Shown here piece by piece: positions 34,327-42,822 of a DNA stretch of 46,089 nt. The stretch is from Desulfamplus sp. (GTDB lineage Bacteria > Desulfobacterota > Desulfobacteria > Desulfobacterales > Desulfobacteraceae): positions 1-46,089 of the forward strand of contig JADFZQ010000024.1 of assembly GCA_015232455.1 (NCBI GenBank). Direction: 5' to 3'. The notes under the pieces were generated by a model, which saw only the letters and a list, made by a program, of their open reading frames with translations, searched no databases and was not told the DNA's origin. Within the stretch, counting starts at the first letter, position 1. The number at the start of each line of letters is the position of its first letter. The translations under genes and the position numbers were made by a program.

Positions 34327-34583
34327 TCACCCTCCACTAATTTTTTTTGGTTCTTAATCATTTTTGACAGACGAATTGTCTCGTTTTCATCATGCTGATC
34401 GTCGTCATCATAAGCCTTATTGATTTGATCCAGCAGGTTTTGGTTTTGATAATTATGGATAAATTTTTCGAGAGCTATTCCGACAAGATGGCTCTTAGAA
34501 ATATTGAGCCGTTGTGCCAATATTTCAGCTTGCTCAAAAAGAGGCTTCTGAATTGATATTGCTGTTCTAATTGTATTTGACAT
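34320..34583 (-). CDS. MazE/RHH-type antitoxin of the MazF partner
   Basis: 87 residues. N-terminal half TIRTAISIQKPLFEQAEILAQRLNISKSHLVGIALEKFI fits a ribbon-helix-helix DNA-binding domain; the acidic Asn/Asp-rich C-terminal tail (YDDDDQHDENE) would wrap the toxin. It begins only 5 bp after the stop of the fadH-like gene, so it may be read through from that promoter. Confidence 0.82.
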   Translation of the reverse strand: MSNTIRTAISIQKPLFEQAEILAQRLNISKSHLVGIALEKFIHNYQNQNLLDQINKAYDDDDQHDENETIRLSKMIKNQKKLVEGDW

Positions 34584-34588
34584 ACTGA

Positions 34589-36745
34589 TTACCCCCTTGC
34601 AATTTCCTCAGCTTCGCTTATGCAATACATAAGATGACGTGGTGATTTTGCATCTCCGATAAAATGAAATTCTGCCTTGGTTAGAGTTTCAAATTTTTTC
34701 ATATCCCTGATTGATATATGCTTCTCTGAAATCACAACCATATCACATCCACCTATAGAAACAGTTTCTGTATCTTTAATGGAATCTCCTTTTTTTATAT
34801 GAAACTCCACGCCACAAGGTGTAAATTTTTCAATAGAAACATTCTTGTAGAGTATGACACCTTTCTTTTTAAGGCTTTCTCTCAGATAATATCGATCGTT
34901 TGCTGACATCTCTTCTGCATAACTCTTTTTTCGGTTTAGCACATAAACCTCATTGCCCTTTGAAGCAATGTAGTCAGCAGTAATCAGACCTGTCATACCA
35001 CCACCCAACACTATAACTTTTTTTCCTGAAATTTCAGCATCAAAGTCATTATTCTCAAAATCTTTTATATCCCTATTTTTTATATCTTGCTCTCCGTTTT
35101 TATCTAAAATATCCACGCTGGTTACAACGTCCATTTTACTTTGAAAAAGCCCTTTAATCATAGGCATGTCTGGCATTGAGCCTGTTGCAACAACAACCTT
35201 ATCAGGGTTGAACGAGTTTATAATCTCATCATCAAGAGATTTGCCATAAAGTATCTCAACATTTAGCCTTACAAGTTCATTTTTGAAAAACTCAAGAATA
35301 TCGCTAAGCTCACCGCGTCCCGGAGCTTTTGAGGCAAGAGATAACAACCCTCCTGAATTGGTCTTTTTTTCAACAATCAAAACTTTATGACCTCTGATTG
35401 CAAAAAGACGGGCAGCAGCCATTCCAGCGGGTCCTGCTCCAACAACCAAAATCTTGAGTAGTTGGGCAGATACTTGGTCAGGCTTGTTCTGTTTCTCCCC
35501 TAAGTTAAATGTGAAGTTACTAACTCTACTCTCTTTCTGATACTCCTCTTTTAATTTATACTCTCTTCCAACATCAGGATTTGCAACGCATGAACCCGGC
35601 TCTTTAGCAAGAACAGCATGGATACAGCCCAAACAACACCCAATACATGGGCGTATTTCAGATAATTTTCCCTGTTGAGCTTTAATTGGCAAATATGGAT
35701 CAGCAAGCAGTGCTCTACCCATTGAGACAACATCAGCTTTTCCATCTCTTAAGATTTCATCTGCAAGTATGGGCGATTTTATCCTTCCAACTGTAATAAC
35801 AGGAATTGAGACATGCTTTTTTACCTCCTCAGCCATATAGACAAAACAGCCATGAGCTGAATACATTGATGGGATAGTAAGTTCAGTTGAGCCATAAACA
35901 CCGCCTGAAATGTGAAGATAGGCAACTCCAGCTTTTTCTAAAAGCGGGGCAAGTCTAACTGCATCTTCAAGCTCCCAGCCGTTTTTAATGTAATCTCTAC
36001 CATTCATACGAATACCAATAGGGAAATCTTCGCCTGCTTTTTTCTTTATATCTTCAATAATTTCAAATAAAAATCGAGTTCTATTCTCAAATGATCCGCC
36101 ATACTGATCTTGCCTTATATTTGAGTTAGGCGACATAAATTGATTTATCAGATAGCCGTGTGCAGCATGAATCTCTACAAAATCAAATCCCGCATCTTTG
36201 CAACGCCTTGTAGAACTTCCAAAACACTGTGCAAGCTCTCTTATCTCATCAATCTCTAATGCTCTAACTTCACCTTTGACAACTGCTGGGGCTGGAATTG
36301 CTGATGGTGCAACTTTTTCAGGCAGATAAGATTGACGACCACCGTGCATTAATTGAACACCAAACTTAACTTTATAATCTTCTGATTTTTTAAATATTGA
36401 GTTGTCAGACGATTTAGATTCAAAGGCAGACTGTAAATTAGATTGAAATTGATCAGATTCTTTCACAGCTTTAACCATCTTCTGCAAAGATGGAATACAA
36501 CTATCTTCATACAGAACAGGCAGATCAGGAAGCTCCTGCCCTCCTGGGTGAACACTGCCTCCACCGACAAGCATCATGCCAACGCCCCCTTTTGCCCTTT
36601 CAACAAAATATTGGGTCAACTGATCTGTAACATGGCATTTGTCATCTACTCCAAAATTTATGCTCATAGCAGACATCATAAGCCTGTTTTTAACATACAT
36701 AGAACCGATTTTAATTGGTGTGAAAATGTTAGGAAAAGTTGTCAT
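34589..36745 (-). CDS. NADH:flavin oxidoreductase, 2,4-dienoyl-CoA reductase (FadH/BaiC) type
   Basis: 718 residues, longer than the usual ~640-670. Old-Yellow-Enzyme TIM barrel about 1-370 (FMN; HAAHGYLINQFMSPNSN active-site loop), 4Fe-4S Cys motif CIGCCLGCIHA...CVANP about 370-395, then FAD/NAD(P)-binding domains VVGAGPAGMAAA and VIVLGGGMTGLITA. It reduces enoyl or dienoyl thioesters or related unsaturated compounds. Extra low-complexity stretches sit at about 97-127, 400-425 and 560-585. The 3' end was rebuilt by a TA insertion. Confidence 0.88.
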   Translation of the reverse strand: MTTFPNIFTPIKIGSMYVKNRLMMSAMSINFGVDDKCHVTDQLTQYFVERAKGGVGMMLVGGGSVHPGGQELPDLPVLYEDSCIPSLQKMVKAVKESDQFQSNLQSAFESKSSDNSIFKKSEDYKVKFGVQLMHGGRQSYLPEKVAPSAIPAPAVVKGEVRALEIDEIRELAQCFGSSTRRCKDAGFDFVEIHAAHGYLINQFMSPNSNIRQDQYGGSFENRTRFLFEIIEDIKKKAGEDFPIGIRMNGRDYIKNGWELEDAVRLAPLLEKAGVAYLHISGGVYGSTELTIPSMYSAHGCFVYMAEEVKKHVSIPVITVGRIKSPILADEILRDGKADVVSMGRALLADPYLPIKAQQGKLSEIRPCIGCCLGCIHAVLAKEPGSCVANPDVGREYKLKEEYQKESRVSNFTFNLGEKQNKPDQVSAQLLKILVVGAGPAGMAAARLFAIRGHKVLIVEKKTNSGGLLSLASKAPGRGELSDILEFFKNELVRLNVEILYGKSLDDEIINSFNPDKVVVATGSMPDMPMIKGLFQSKMDVVTSVDILDKNGEQDIKNRDIKDFENNDFDAEISGKKVIVLGGGMTGLITADYIASKGNEVYVLNRKKSYAEEMSANDRYYLRESLKKKGVILYKNVSIEKFTPCGVEFHIKKGDSIKDTETVSIGGCDMVVISEKHISIRDMKKFETLTKAEFHFIGDAKSPRHLMYCISEAEEIARG
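34595..34636 (-). repeat. 42-bp direct repeat, proximal copy (3' end of fadH-like gene)
   Basis: Encodes HLMYCISEAEEIAR of the live gene. Exact match to 33920-33961. Sequence beyond the repeat differs completely (ACCCCCTTGC versus TATATCCTTGC), which defines the insertion junction. Confidence 0.9.
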
Positions 36746-36781
36746 TGGTTATCCTTGTCCTTAATTTTAAGAATTATAGTA

Positions 36782-36818
36782 ATAGATTTGATAACTTTTT
36801 AAGAGCTGCCAAATCTTT
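36782..36818. repeat. Relative of the 33861 hairpin upstream of the fadH-like gene
   Basis: ATAGATTTGATAACTTTTTA... matches the 37-bp hairpin at 33861-33897 at about four of five positions, but with a weaker stem. It lies between the DUF554 and fadH-like genes. Confidence 0.45.
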
Positions 36819-36835
36819 CAGTTGCAGAATATAGG

Positions 36836-37531
36836 TTACCATGGATATATCAGCAGAATAATATACCACACCATAGGAAGGAAGATAGCGGGTATCATAC
36901 TTCCAACTCTTATTTTTGCAGCACCAAGAAGATTTATGCCAATTGCCATAATAAGGACTCCTCCAACTGATGACATCTGGCTTACAACTTCAGGTTGTAG
37001 AAAAGGTTTTACAAATACAGCAGCCATAGTTATAGCTCCTTGATATAAGAATATTGGCAAGCCTGAAAATATAACTCCAAGACCAAAAGATGAGCCAAGT
37101 ATTATAGATGTAATACCGTCTAATGCAGATTTTGCAAAAAGAGTTTGATGGTTACCTGTAAGTCCGCTTTCAAGAGAACCAACAATTGCCATTGATCCCA
37201 CACAGAATATAAGAGTTGCTGTTATAAACCCTTGATAAAAACGACCGTCATCTCCATCTTTTGAAAACCTTTTTTCTAAAATACGCCCTACCCTTTCAAG
37301 CCCATCTTCAATGTGCATCAACTCACCTAAAAGGCTTCCAAATGCTAAACTAAATATCACAACAAGAAGATCATCACTTTTAATAGCACCTTTAATACCA
37401 ATAATAAGCACAGCAAGGCTTACGGCGTGCATTATAGTCTTATTATATTTTTCAGGAATTCCTCCACTAAAAAGCATTCCAATAAGACCTCCAGCAATAA
37501 TGGCAACTGCATTAACTATTGTTCCTAACAT
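36836..37531 (-). CDS. DUF554 (YdfK-type) membrane protein
   Basis: 231 residues, six or more hydrophobic helices. The start GTIVNAVAIIAGGLIGMLF and the segments FCVGSMAIVGSLESGLTGNHQTLFAKSALDGITSIILGSSFGLGV and PTSSVGGVLIMAIGINLLG-like region are hallmark DUF554 sequence. It is a putative transporter of unknown substrate, in the same direction as the fadH-like gene but 90 bp upstream. Confidence 0.9.
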   Translation of the reverse strand: MLGTIVNAVAIIAGGLIGMLFSGGIPEKYNKTIMHAVSLAVLIIGIKGAIKSDDLLVVIFSLAFGSLLGELMHIEDGLERVGRILEKRFSKDGDDGRFYQGFITATLIFCVGSMAIVGSLESGLTGNHQTLFAKSALDGITSIILGSSFGLGVIFSGLPIFLYQGAITMAAVFVKPFLQPEVVSQMSSVGGVLIMAIGINLLGAAKIRVGSMIPAIFLPMVWYIILLIYPW

Positions 37532-37609
37532 ACTTAATTTATTCCTATTATTAACTTAATTTAATATTATACCGATATTTATTCCAGTTCTATCTACAGC
37601 AAAGTCAGG

Positions 37610-39133
37610 TTATCTATAATCTTTATAATCTACACCATATTTAGAGGCTTTGTAGGCAAATATTCTTACTGTAGTGGCAACAAGCTCTGCTGCTTTTTTG
37701 ATATTTCCCCGCGTGTTTTTTAGAGAGTCAATTATCATTTCGCGTTCAAGATTTGCAACCGCTTGATCCATAGTTATTGGTGCAAGAGTGTGTGAAGTTT
37801 TACCAGTTTGAAGGCTTGGCGGCAGATGATAACTATGAATTGCACCCTCATTACATAGAAGAACAGCCCTCTCAATGCAATTTTCAAGCTCTCGAACATT
37901 ACCGGGCCAATGGTATTCCATGAGCATATCAATGGCAGGGGTTGAAAACCTTTTTATATCCTTAAAATGCTCTTTTGAATACTTTTCAAGAAAATGGTCA
38001 GCAAGAAGGATAACATCAGTTTTTCTCATTCTCAAACTTGGAACATAAATTGGAAAGACATTTAGCCTAAAATAGAGATCATCTCTAAAAGTCCCCTTTT
38101 CAACCATAGCCTCAAGATTGCTGTTTGTGGCTGCAATGATTCTTACATCAACCTTAATAGTTTCATGCCCCCCTACCCTTTCAAACTCCTTTTCCTGAAG
38201 CACTCTTAGAAGTTTTACCTGAACAGAGAGGTCCATAGTGCCAATTTCATCTAAAAAGATTGTTCCTTGATGAGCCATCTCGAATTTGCCTTTTTTTCGT
38301 TGTAATGCTCCTGTAAAAGAGCCTTTCTCGTGTCCAAAAAGCTCGCTCTCTATCAAATTGGTAGGAAGTGCGGCACAGTTAATCTTAACAAAAGGGTGGC
38401 TATTTCTGTGGCTGTTATAGTGGATTGAATTGGCAATCAACTCTTTACCTGTTCCACTCTCTCCTCGTATCAAGACAGTGGCATTGCTTCTTGAAACTTG
38501 AGAGATCATCTGAAAAACCTCTCTCATTTTATTGCTATTACCAATAATGTTGGAAAAGCTATATCTGTTTTCAAGCTCACCTTTTAGCCGAATATTCTCC
38601 TGTTTTAGCTTGTCCTTTTCAGTATGAAGCCGCTCAAGATTAATAACATGGCGAGCAATCATTGTTGCTACAACAGATAAAACCTTCTCACCTTGCTGTA
38701 ATGCACTTTTCCCCTGATATGGTCTATCAGCACTTAATGCCCCTACAACACGGTTCCCTTTTTTAACAGGCACGCAGATAAATGAGTAATCCATGCCAAT
38801 TTCTCCCTTATGGGAGGCGGTTTTATTAAGAAAAAGCGGTTCTTCATTTATAATTGGCACAACTGCTGGCTCTCCTGTTTGGATAACCTTTCCAGTGATT
38901 CCTTCACCAAGTTTATATTTTGCCCGCTTCATAGCTTTTTCAGGGATGCCATGTGCAACCTCTATCCTTATCTCTTTTGTTATAGGATCAAGAAGTGTAA
39001 CTGTTCCTCGCACAAGGTTTAAAGATTCAGATAGTATCTCTAAAACCTTGTAGAGAGCTTTTTTCATATCTGTATTGTCATTTAATGCTTCGTTTATCTC
39101 ATAAAGAAGGGAAATCTCTTCTATAGACTTCAT
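37610..39133 (-). CDS. GAF-domain sigma-54 activator (NifA-like)
   Basis: 507 residues from ATG at 39133 (AAGGA nine bases upstream; the longer frame uses a TTG lying on the RBS itself). N-terminal GAF domain about 20-175, AAA+ about 195-430 with [14 protein letters not shown] loop, [15 protein letters not shown]-terminal HTH ([24 protein letters not shown]). The NifA-like order GAF-AAA-Fis suggests a small-molecule-controlled activator; target genes cannot be assigned from the window. Confidence 0.92.
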   Translation of the reverse strand: MKSIEEISLLYEINEALNDNTDMKKALYKVLEILSESLNLVRGTVTLLDPITKEIRIEVAHGIPEKAMKRAKYKLGEGITGKVIQTGEPAVVPIINEEPLFLNKTASHKGEIGMDYSFICVPVKKGNRVVGALSADRPYQGKSALQQGEKVLSVVATMIARHVINLERLHTEKDKLKQENIRLKGELENRYSFSNIIGNSNKMREVFQMISQVSRSNATVLIRGESGTGKELIANSIHYNSHRNSHPFVKINCAALPTNLIESELFGHEKGSFTGALQRKKGKFEMAHQGTIFLDEIGTMDLSVQVKLLRVLQEKEFERVGGHETIKVDVRIIAATNSNLEAMVEKGTFRDDLYFRLNVFPIYVPSLRMRKTDVILLADHFLEKYSKEHFKDIKRFSTPAIDMLMEYHWPGNVRELENCIERAVLLCNEGAIHSYHLPPSLQTGKTSHTLAPITMDQAVANLEREMIIDSLKNTRGNIKKAAELVATTVRIFAYKASKYGVDYKDYR

Positions 39134-39142
39134 TTGATACAA

Positions 39143-39508
39143 TCCTTCAACTTTGATTTATATAAAAAACTACACTAAAAATAATGGCTAAGTAGCTACT
39201 AAAAAATTAATCTTACCGCTCTTCAAGTTCACATCTACATTATCATAAATCTTGATTTATGACACCTTTAATGAGATAGTTCTCAAAAATATAGTGTAAA
39301 CCAAAAGTTCTCCTTTGCTTTGTATAGAGGCTCTAATTTTGGCTTAGGAATGGAAATTTAATAACACCAGCAATTGAATAAACTGGGTAGGGAACAACGA
39401 TCGTTGTTCCCTACTTACGACATATCCTTGCTCAGTCTAACTTAGGACATTATTAAATTTTGATTCCTTAATTATTTAACAAATATAGACTACATAGTAA
39501 GATTAGAT
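39143..39508. other. Intergenic region holding a MITE-like repeat
   Basis: Divergent gap between the sigma-54 activator and the GAF-PAS kinase. The 127-bp palindromic element occupies 39344-39470; the rest is AT-rich with no ORF. No convincing promoter could be called. Confidence 0.6.
39344..39470 (+). mobile_element. 127-bp MITE-like palindromic element, copy 1
   Basis: Outer inverted repeats TTAGGAATGGAAATTTAATAA and its near-complement at the 3' end; inner perfect 28-bp palindrome with arm GTAGGGAACAACGA. TTA is present at both ends, compatible with a 3-bp target duplication. The inverted copy at 42622-42748 has the same length and about 92% identity by eye. Non-coding. Confidence 0.82.
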
Positions 39509-40753
39509 ATGTTTTTTATAAGTTATGCCACGTATGGCATGGATGTTACAATGAAACAAAAAAATCAGACCAAAAACGAATGCCCTGATATAAGAAATAC
39601 CCATAAAACCATAGATGTGATGCTTGAAATTGCAGACGCAGTCAATAGGACAAAAACTCTTGATGAATTTTATAAAGCTATACACAAATCTCTTTCTAAG
39701 ATCATAAATGTAGATAACTTTTTTATTGCCATATACCATAAGAGCGAAGATAGTATATCTTTTCCTTATTACTTTGATCAAAAAGATAGCAGTGTAAAGG
39801 AGATAAAAAATATAAGTAAAACTGCCTCTCTTACCGCAAGAGTTATACATAGTGGGAAACCTCTTATGCTCTATAAAAATGATATAGAGAACTATGCCTC
39901 TTTGATGGGCGTTCCAATTGTTGGTACTTTAAGCAAAGTGTGGCTTGGTGTCCCTTTAAAGACTAAAAATAGAGTTATTGGAGCGATTGCTGTTCAAAGC
40001 TATGCTTATCAAAATATGTATCAAAAAAGTGATCTAAATATTCTTAACATTGTTTCTCAATATATTGCACTTGCTATTGAACGAAAAGAGGCTGATGAGG
40101 CATACAAAAAGCAGCGTAAGATTCTTGAAAAGATTTTACAGACTTCCCCTATGGGTATTGCTCTTCTTGAAAATAGAATATTTAAGTGGGTAAATCCTGA
40201 GATGCTAATACTCTTTGGTTATGAACAAACGGAAGATTTTGAGGGGAAAAGTGCTGAGATGATCTATGATTCCCATGAGAGCTTTGTAAAAAACGGCGAT
40301 ACTATATATTCAAACTTATCTCATGGCAGAAGAACTGAGATTGAAGTTACACTTATGAAAAAAGATGGCACAACATTTCCAGCAAGTATCCATATAAGCA
40401 GTGCTGACCCTGATAATCCAATGTCATGGATTATTGCAACATTTACAGATATTTCAGAACGAAAACTTGCTGACGCAGAAAAGATAAAAAATGAAAAACT
40501 TCAAGGCGTTCTTGAGATGGCAGGAGCTGTCTGCCATGAGTTGAATCAACCTCTTCAGGCTTTGATTGGCTACTCTGATCTTATTATGATGGATCAAGAA
40601 TCTGGAAGTCAATTAAGCAAAGATATTATGGCTATCAAGAAAAATGTTGATAGAATTGCAAAAATAACCCAGCGTCTCTCAAGCATCACAAGCTATAAAA
40701 CTGTTGATTATCCTGGAAATAAGAAGATTGTTGATATATGGGGAGGAGAGTAA
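39509..40753 (+). CDS. GAF-PAS-HisKA signalling protein lacking an ATPase domain
   Basis: 414 residues. GAF about 35-190, PAS about 205-330 (TDISERKLADAE), then HisKA with H343 in AVCHELNQPLQALIGY. The protein stops about 70 residues after the His with no N, G1 or G2 boxes, so it cannot bind ATP as a kinase. It may be a phosphotransfer/dimerisation partner for another kinase. ATGs at 39539 and 39551 are alternative starts since no RBS marks 39509. First gene of a block flanked by inverted 127-bp repeats. Confidence 0.85.
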   Translation: MFFISYATYGMDVTMKQKNQTKNECPDIRNTHKTIDVMLEIADAVNRTKTLDEFYKAIHKSLSKIINVDNFFIAIYHKSEDSISFPYYFDQKDSSVKEIKNISKTASLTARVIHSGKPLMLYKNDIENYASLMGVPIVGTLSKVWLGVPLKTKNRVIGAIAVQSYAYQNMYQKSDLNILNIVSQYIALAIERKEADEAYKKQRKILEKILQTSPMGIALLENRIFKWVNPEMLILFGYEQTEDFEGKSAEMIYDSHESFVKNGDTIYSNLSHGRRTEIEVTLMKKDGTTFPASIHISSADPDNPMSWIIATFTDISERKLADAEKIKNEKLQGVLEMAGAVCHELNQPLQALIGYSDLIMMDQESGSQLSKDIMAIKKNVDRIAKITQRLSSITSYKTVDYPGNKKIVDIWGGE

Positions 40754-40789
40754 TGTTAAAACAGGAAATAATAAAAAAAGATAGAGTCC

Positions 40790-41398
40790 ATGAGAATTTT
40801 ATCTATTTCTGACGTAGTTGTTCCATCACTTTACAATGAATTTGACAAAAAAAAATTTGACTCTATTGATCTTGTGCTTTCATGCGGCGATCTTCCCCCT
40901 GAATATCTCTCGTTTATCCTCCATTCCTTAAATGCTCCCTTATACTATGTGCGTGGAAATCATGACATCAGATATGATCTAAAACCTCCTATGGGTTGCA
41001 CAGATATTCACGGAAAAATTGTGAAATTCAACCAAATTAAGATAATTGGGCTTGGTGGTTCAAGGTGGTATAATGGCGGAATGAACCAATATACAGAAGC
41101 ACAGATGAAAAAGTTTATAAGAAAAATGCAATTCTCTATATGGTGGAATAGAGGTGTAGATATTGTGATAACTCACTCACCTCCACGCCATATTCATGAT
41201 GCTGAGGATAGGTGTCATAGAGGATTTCGTTCATTTTGCAACTTTATTGATAAATATAAGCCTGATTACTTTATTCATGGGCATATTCATCGGCATTTTA
41301 CATGCCAAGAAGAGCGGATAACCACTGTAAATAAAACAAAGGTAATCAATACCTATGGCTACAACATCATCGAAATCAATGATGGCAAAACTTCGTGA
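40790..41398 (+). CDS. Calcineurin-like metallophosphoesterase
   Basis: 202 residues. Metal-binding motifs in order: ISDVV (usually D-x-H; the second ligand is changed), CGDLPP, VRGNHDIRYD, THSPP and HGHIHRH. Expected to hydrolyse a phosphodiester or phosphomonoester with two metals. The changed first motif (SDVV not SDxH) may alter activity. Its 3' end overlaps the next gene by tens of bases, implying coupled translation. Confidence 0.85.
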   Translation: MRILSISDVVVPSLYNEFDKKKFDSIDLVLSCGDLPPEYLSFILHSLNAPLYYVRGNHDIRYDLKPPMGCTDIHGKIVKFNQIKIIGLGGSRWYNGGMNQYTEAQMKKFIRKMQFSIWWNRGVDIVITHSPPRHIHDAEDRCHRGFRSFCNFIDKYKPDYFIHGHIHRHFTCQEERITTVNKTKVINTYGYNIIEINDGKTS

Positions 41399-42560
41399 TT
41401 TTTTTGCCATAAGCAATAGAGATAACAGCGAAGTAAGACGGGAGATGGGGTTAGAATCAGATATAAAAGATATTGCCTCATTTGAGAATACCCAAAAAAA
41501 AGAGGGTGCTTTTGACAGTAGGGAGCGTGGAGTTCAGACCGTTAAATTGAGCCAAATTGCAGGAAGTGTAGGCAGGTATCAAGATTTTGACGACAAGTTC
41601 CGTTTTAAAAGCCAAGTCCCTTCAGAAAGGTTTACAGCTATCCTTGAGGCTATGCGCTGTGGAACTTCTCTTCCTCCAGTTAAACTCTATCAAATAAAAG
41701 ATGAATACTATGTTCTTGATGGTAACCATAGAGTTGCTGCGGCAAAGAAACTGAACCACGATGAGATACTTGCCACAATAATTGAGTTTATTCCATCAAG
41801 CGAAACTCTTGATAATGTTCTCTATAAAGAGATGATGGATTTTTGCGATAGAACAGGGCTTCCTCGAAGTATTAAACTTACAGAGGTTGGACAGTATCAA
41901 AATCTTCTTGAGCAGATACACGAGCATCACGAATATTTAAGAAATAGTGCTGGCATAACTAAAAGCGATTTAGATTCTATCCCTTTAAATAGTGCCTTTA
42001 ATGCTTCTTCTGCTGCTTTTACAACACCCATAACTTTTGCTTCTGCTGCAAGAGATTGGTATAAGACTATCTATCAACCATTTTGCTCAATTATAAAAAG
42101 AGGCAATATTGTAGAGACATTTCCAAATAGAACCCTTTCTGATCTTTATGTCTATATCTCTTTTGGACACTGGAAAAGAAAACGACCTGCTCAATATGGG
42201 ATTGGTCTTGGTAAGCTGATACCTGAAACAATGGAAGAGTTCAGAATAGAGATGAAAGAGCTTAATGAAGTTGAATACCCAGAGATGAAACAGAGCATTA
42301 CAGCCTTTGTTCTTATGATTGTGCGTGCTAAATATGAGTATAAAATCATTGAAAAACTATTTGAGCTTGATGAAATAGTTGAAATTCACGCTGTTCATGG
42401 AGATGCTGATCTTTTAGTAAAGGTGCGGCTATCAAGAGACCTTTTAAGTTCTGATGCAGAGGTTATCTCAAATTTTGTTCATGAAAAGATGAGGCAGCTA
42501 AATGGTGTTGTGAGCAGTAAAACTCTTATTCCGGGGCTTTCTCGTATTAAGCCCGTATAG
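41355..42560 (+). CDS. ParB-like N-terminal domain protein with C-terminal RAM-like domain
   Basis: 401 residues; ATGs at 41379 and 41382 are alternative starts, all inside the preceding gene. Residues about 60-150 carry the ParB/sulfiredoxin fold (VKLSQIAGSV, LPPVKLYQIKDEYYVLDGNHRVAAAKKL), including the GNHR nucleotide-binding box. The middle third (DUF4032-like helical region) has a Ser/Ala-rich insertion near 205-225. The last ~75 residues (IIEKLFELDEIVEIHAVHGDADLLVKVR...GVVSSKTLIPG) match the Lrp/AsnC RAM ligand domain. Perhaps a CTP- or ATP-dependent regulator with amino-acid sensing. Confidence 0.7.
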   Translation: MATTSSKSMMAKLRDFFAISNRDNSEVRREMGLESDIKDIASFENTQKKEGAFDSRERGVQTVKLSQIAGSVGRYQDFDDKFRFKSQVPSERFTAILEAMRCGTSLPPVKLYQIKDEYYVLDGNHRVAAAKKLNHDEILATIIEFIPSSETLDNVLYKEMMDFCDRTGLPRSIKLTEVGQYQNLLEQIHEHHEYLRNSAGITKSDLDSIPLNSAFNASSAAFTTPITFASAARDWYKTIYQPFCSIIKRGNIVETFPNRTLSDLYVYISFGHWKRKRPAQYGIGLGKLIPETMEEFRIEMKELNEVEYPEMKQSITAFVLMIVRAKYEYKIIEKLFELDEIVEIHAVHGDADLLVKVRLSRDLLSSDAEVISNFVHEKMRQLNGVVSSKTLIPGLSRIKPV

Positions 42561-42621
42561 GATAAAGATAAGTATAAGCCTGTAAGGTGTAGGTTCATAC
42601 TGTCAAGGGTCATAAATTGCG

Positions 42622-42748
42622 TTAGGAATAAAAATTTAATAATGTCCGAAATTACACTGAGCAAGGATATGTCATAGGTAGGGAACAACGATCGTTGTTC
42701 CCTACCCAGTTTATTCAATTTCTGGTGTTATTAAATTCCCATTCCTTA
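42622..42748 (-). mobile_element. 127-bp MITE-like palindromic element, copy 2 (inverted)
   Basis: Reverse complement of 39344-39470 with about ten differences over 127 bp, same perfect core palindrome, TTA at both ends. Between the ParB-like gene and pyrG, so the two copies bracket 3.15 kb. Confidence 0.82.
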
Positions 42749-42822
42749 TTATTAAATCTTTCAGCCGTAGGCGATAAATAAAATTAGATAACTAAACTTA
42801 TGACCGAGAGCAGTATATTTAA

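Noticed and set aside
36443-36802. 119-residue forward ORF over the fadH-like start
   Set aside because: Opposite the OYE barrel; no RBS.
39503-39850. 115-residue reverse ORF over the GAF-PAS gene start
   Set aside because: Antisense to the GAF domain, with a Tyr/Phe-rich composition typical of shadow frames.
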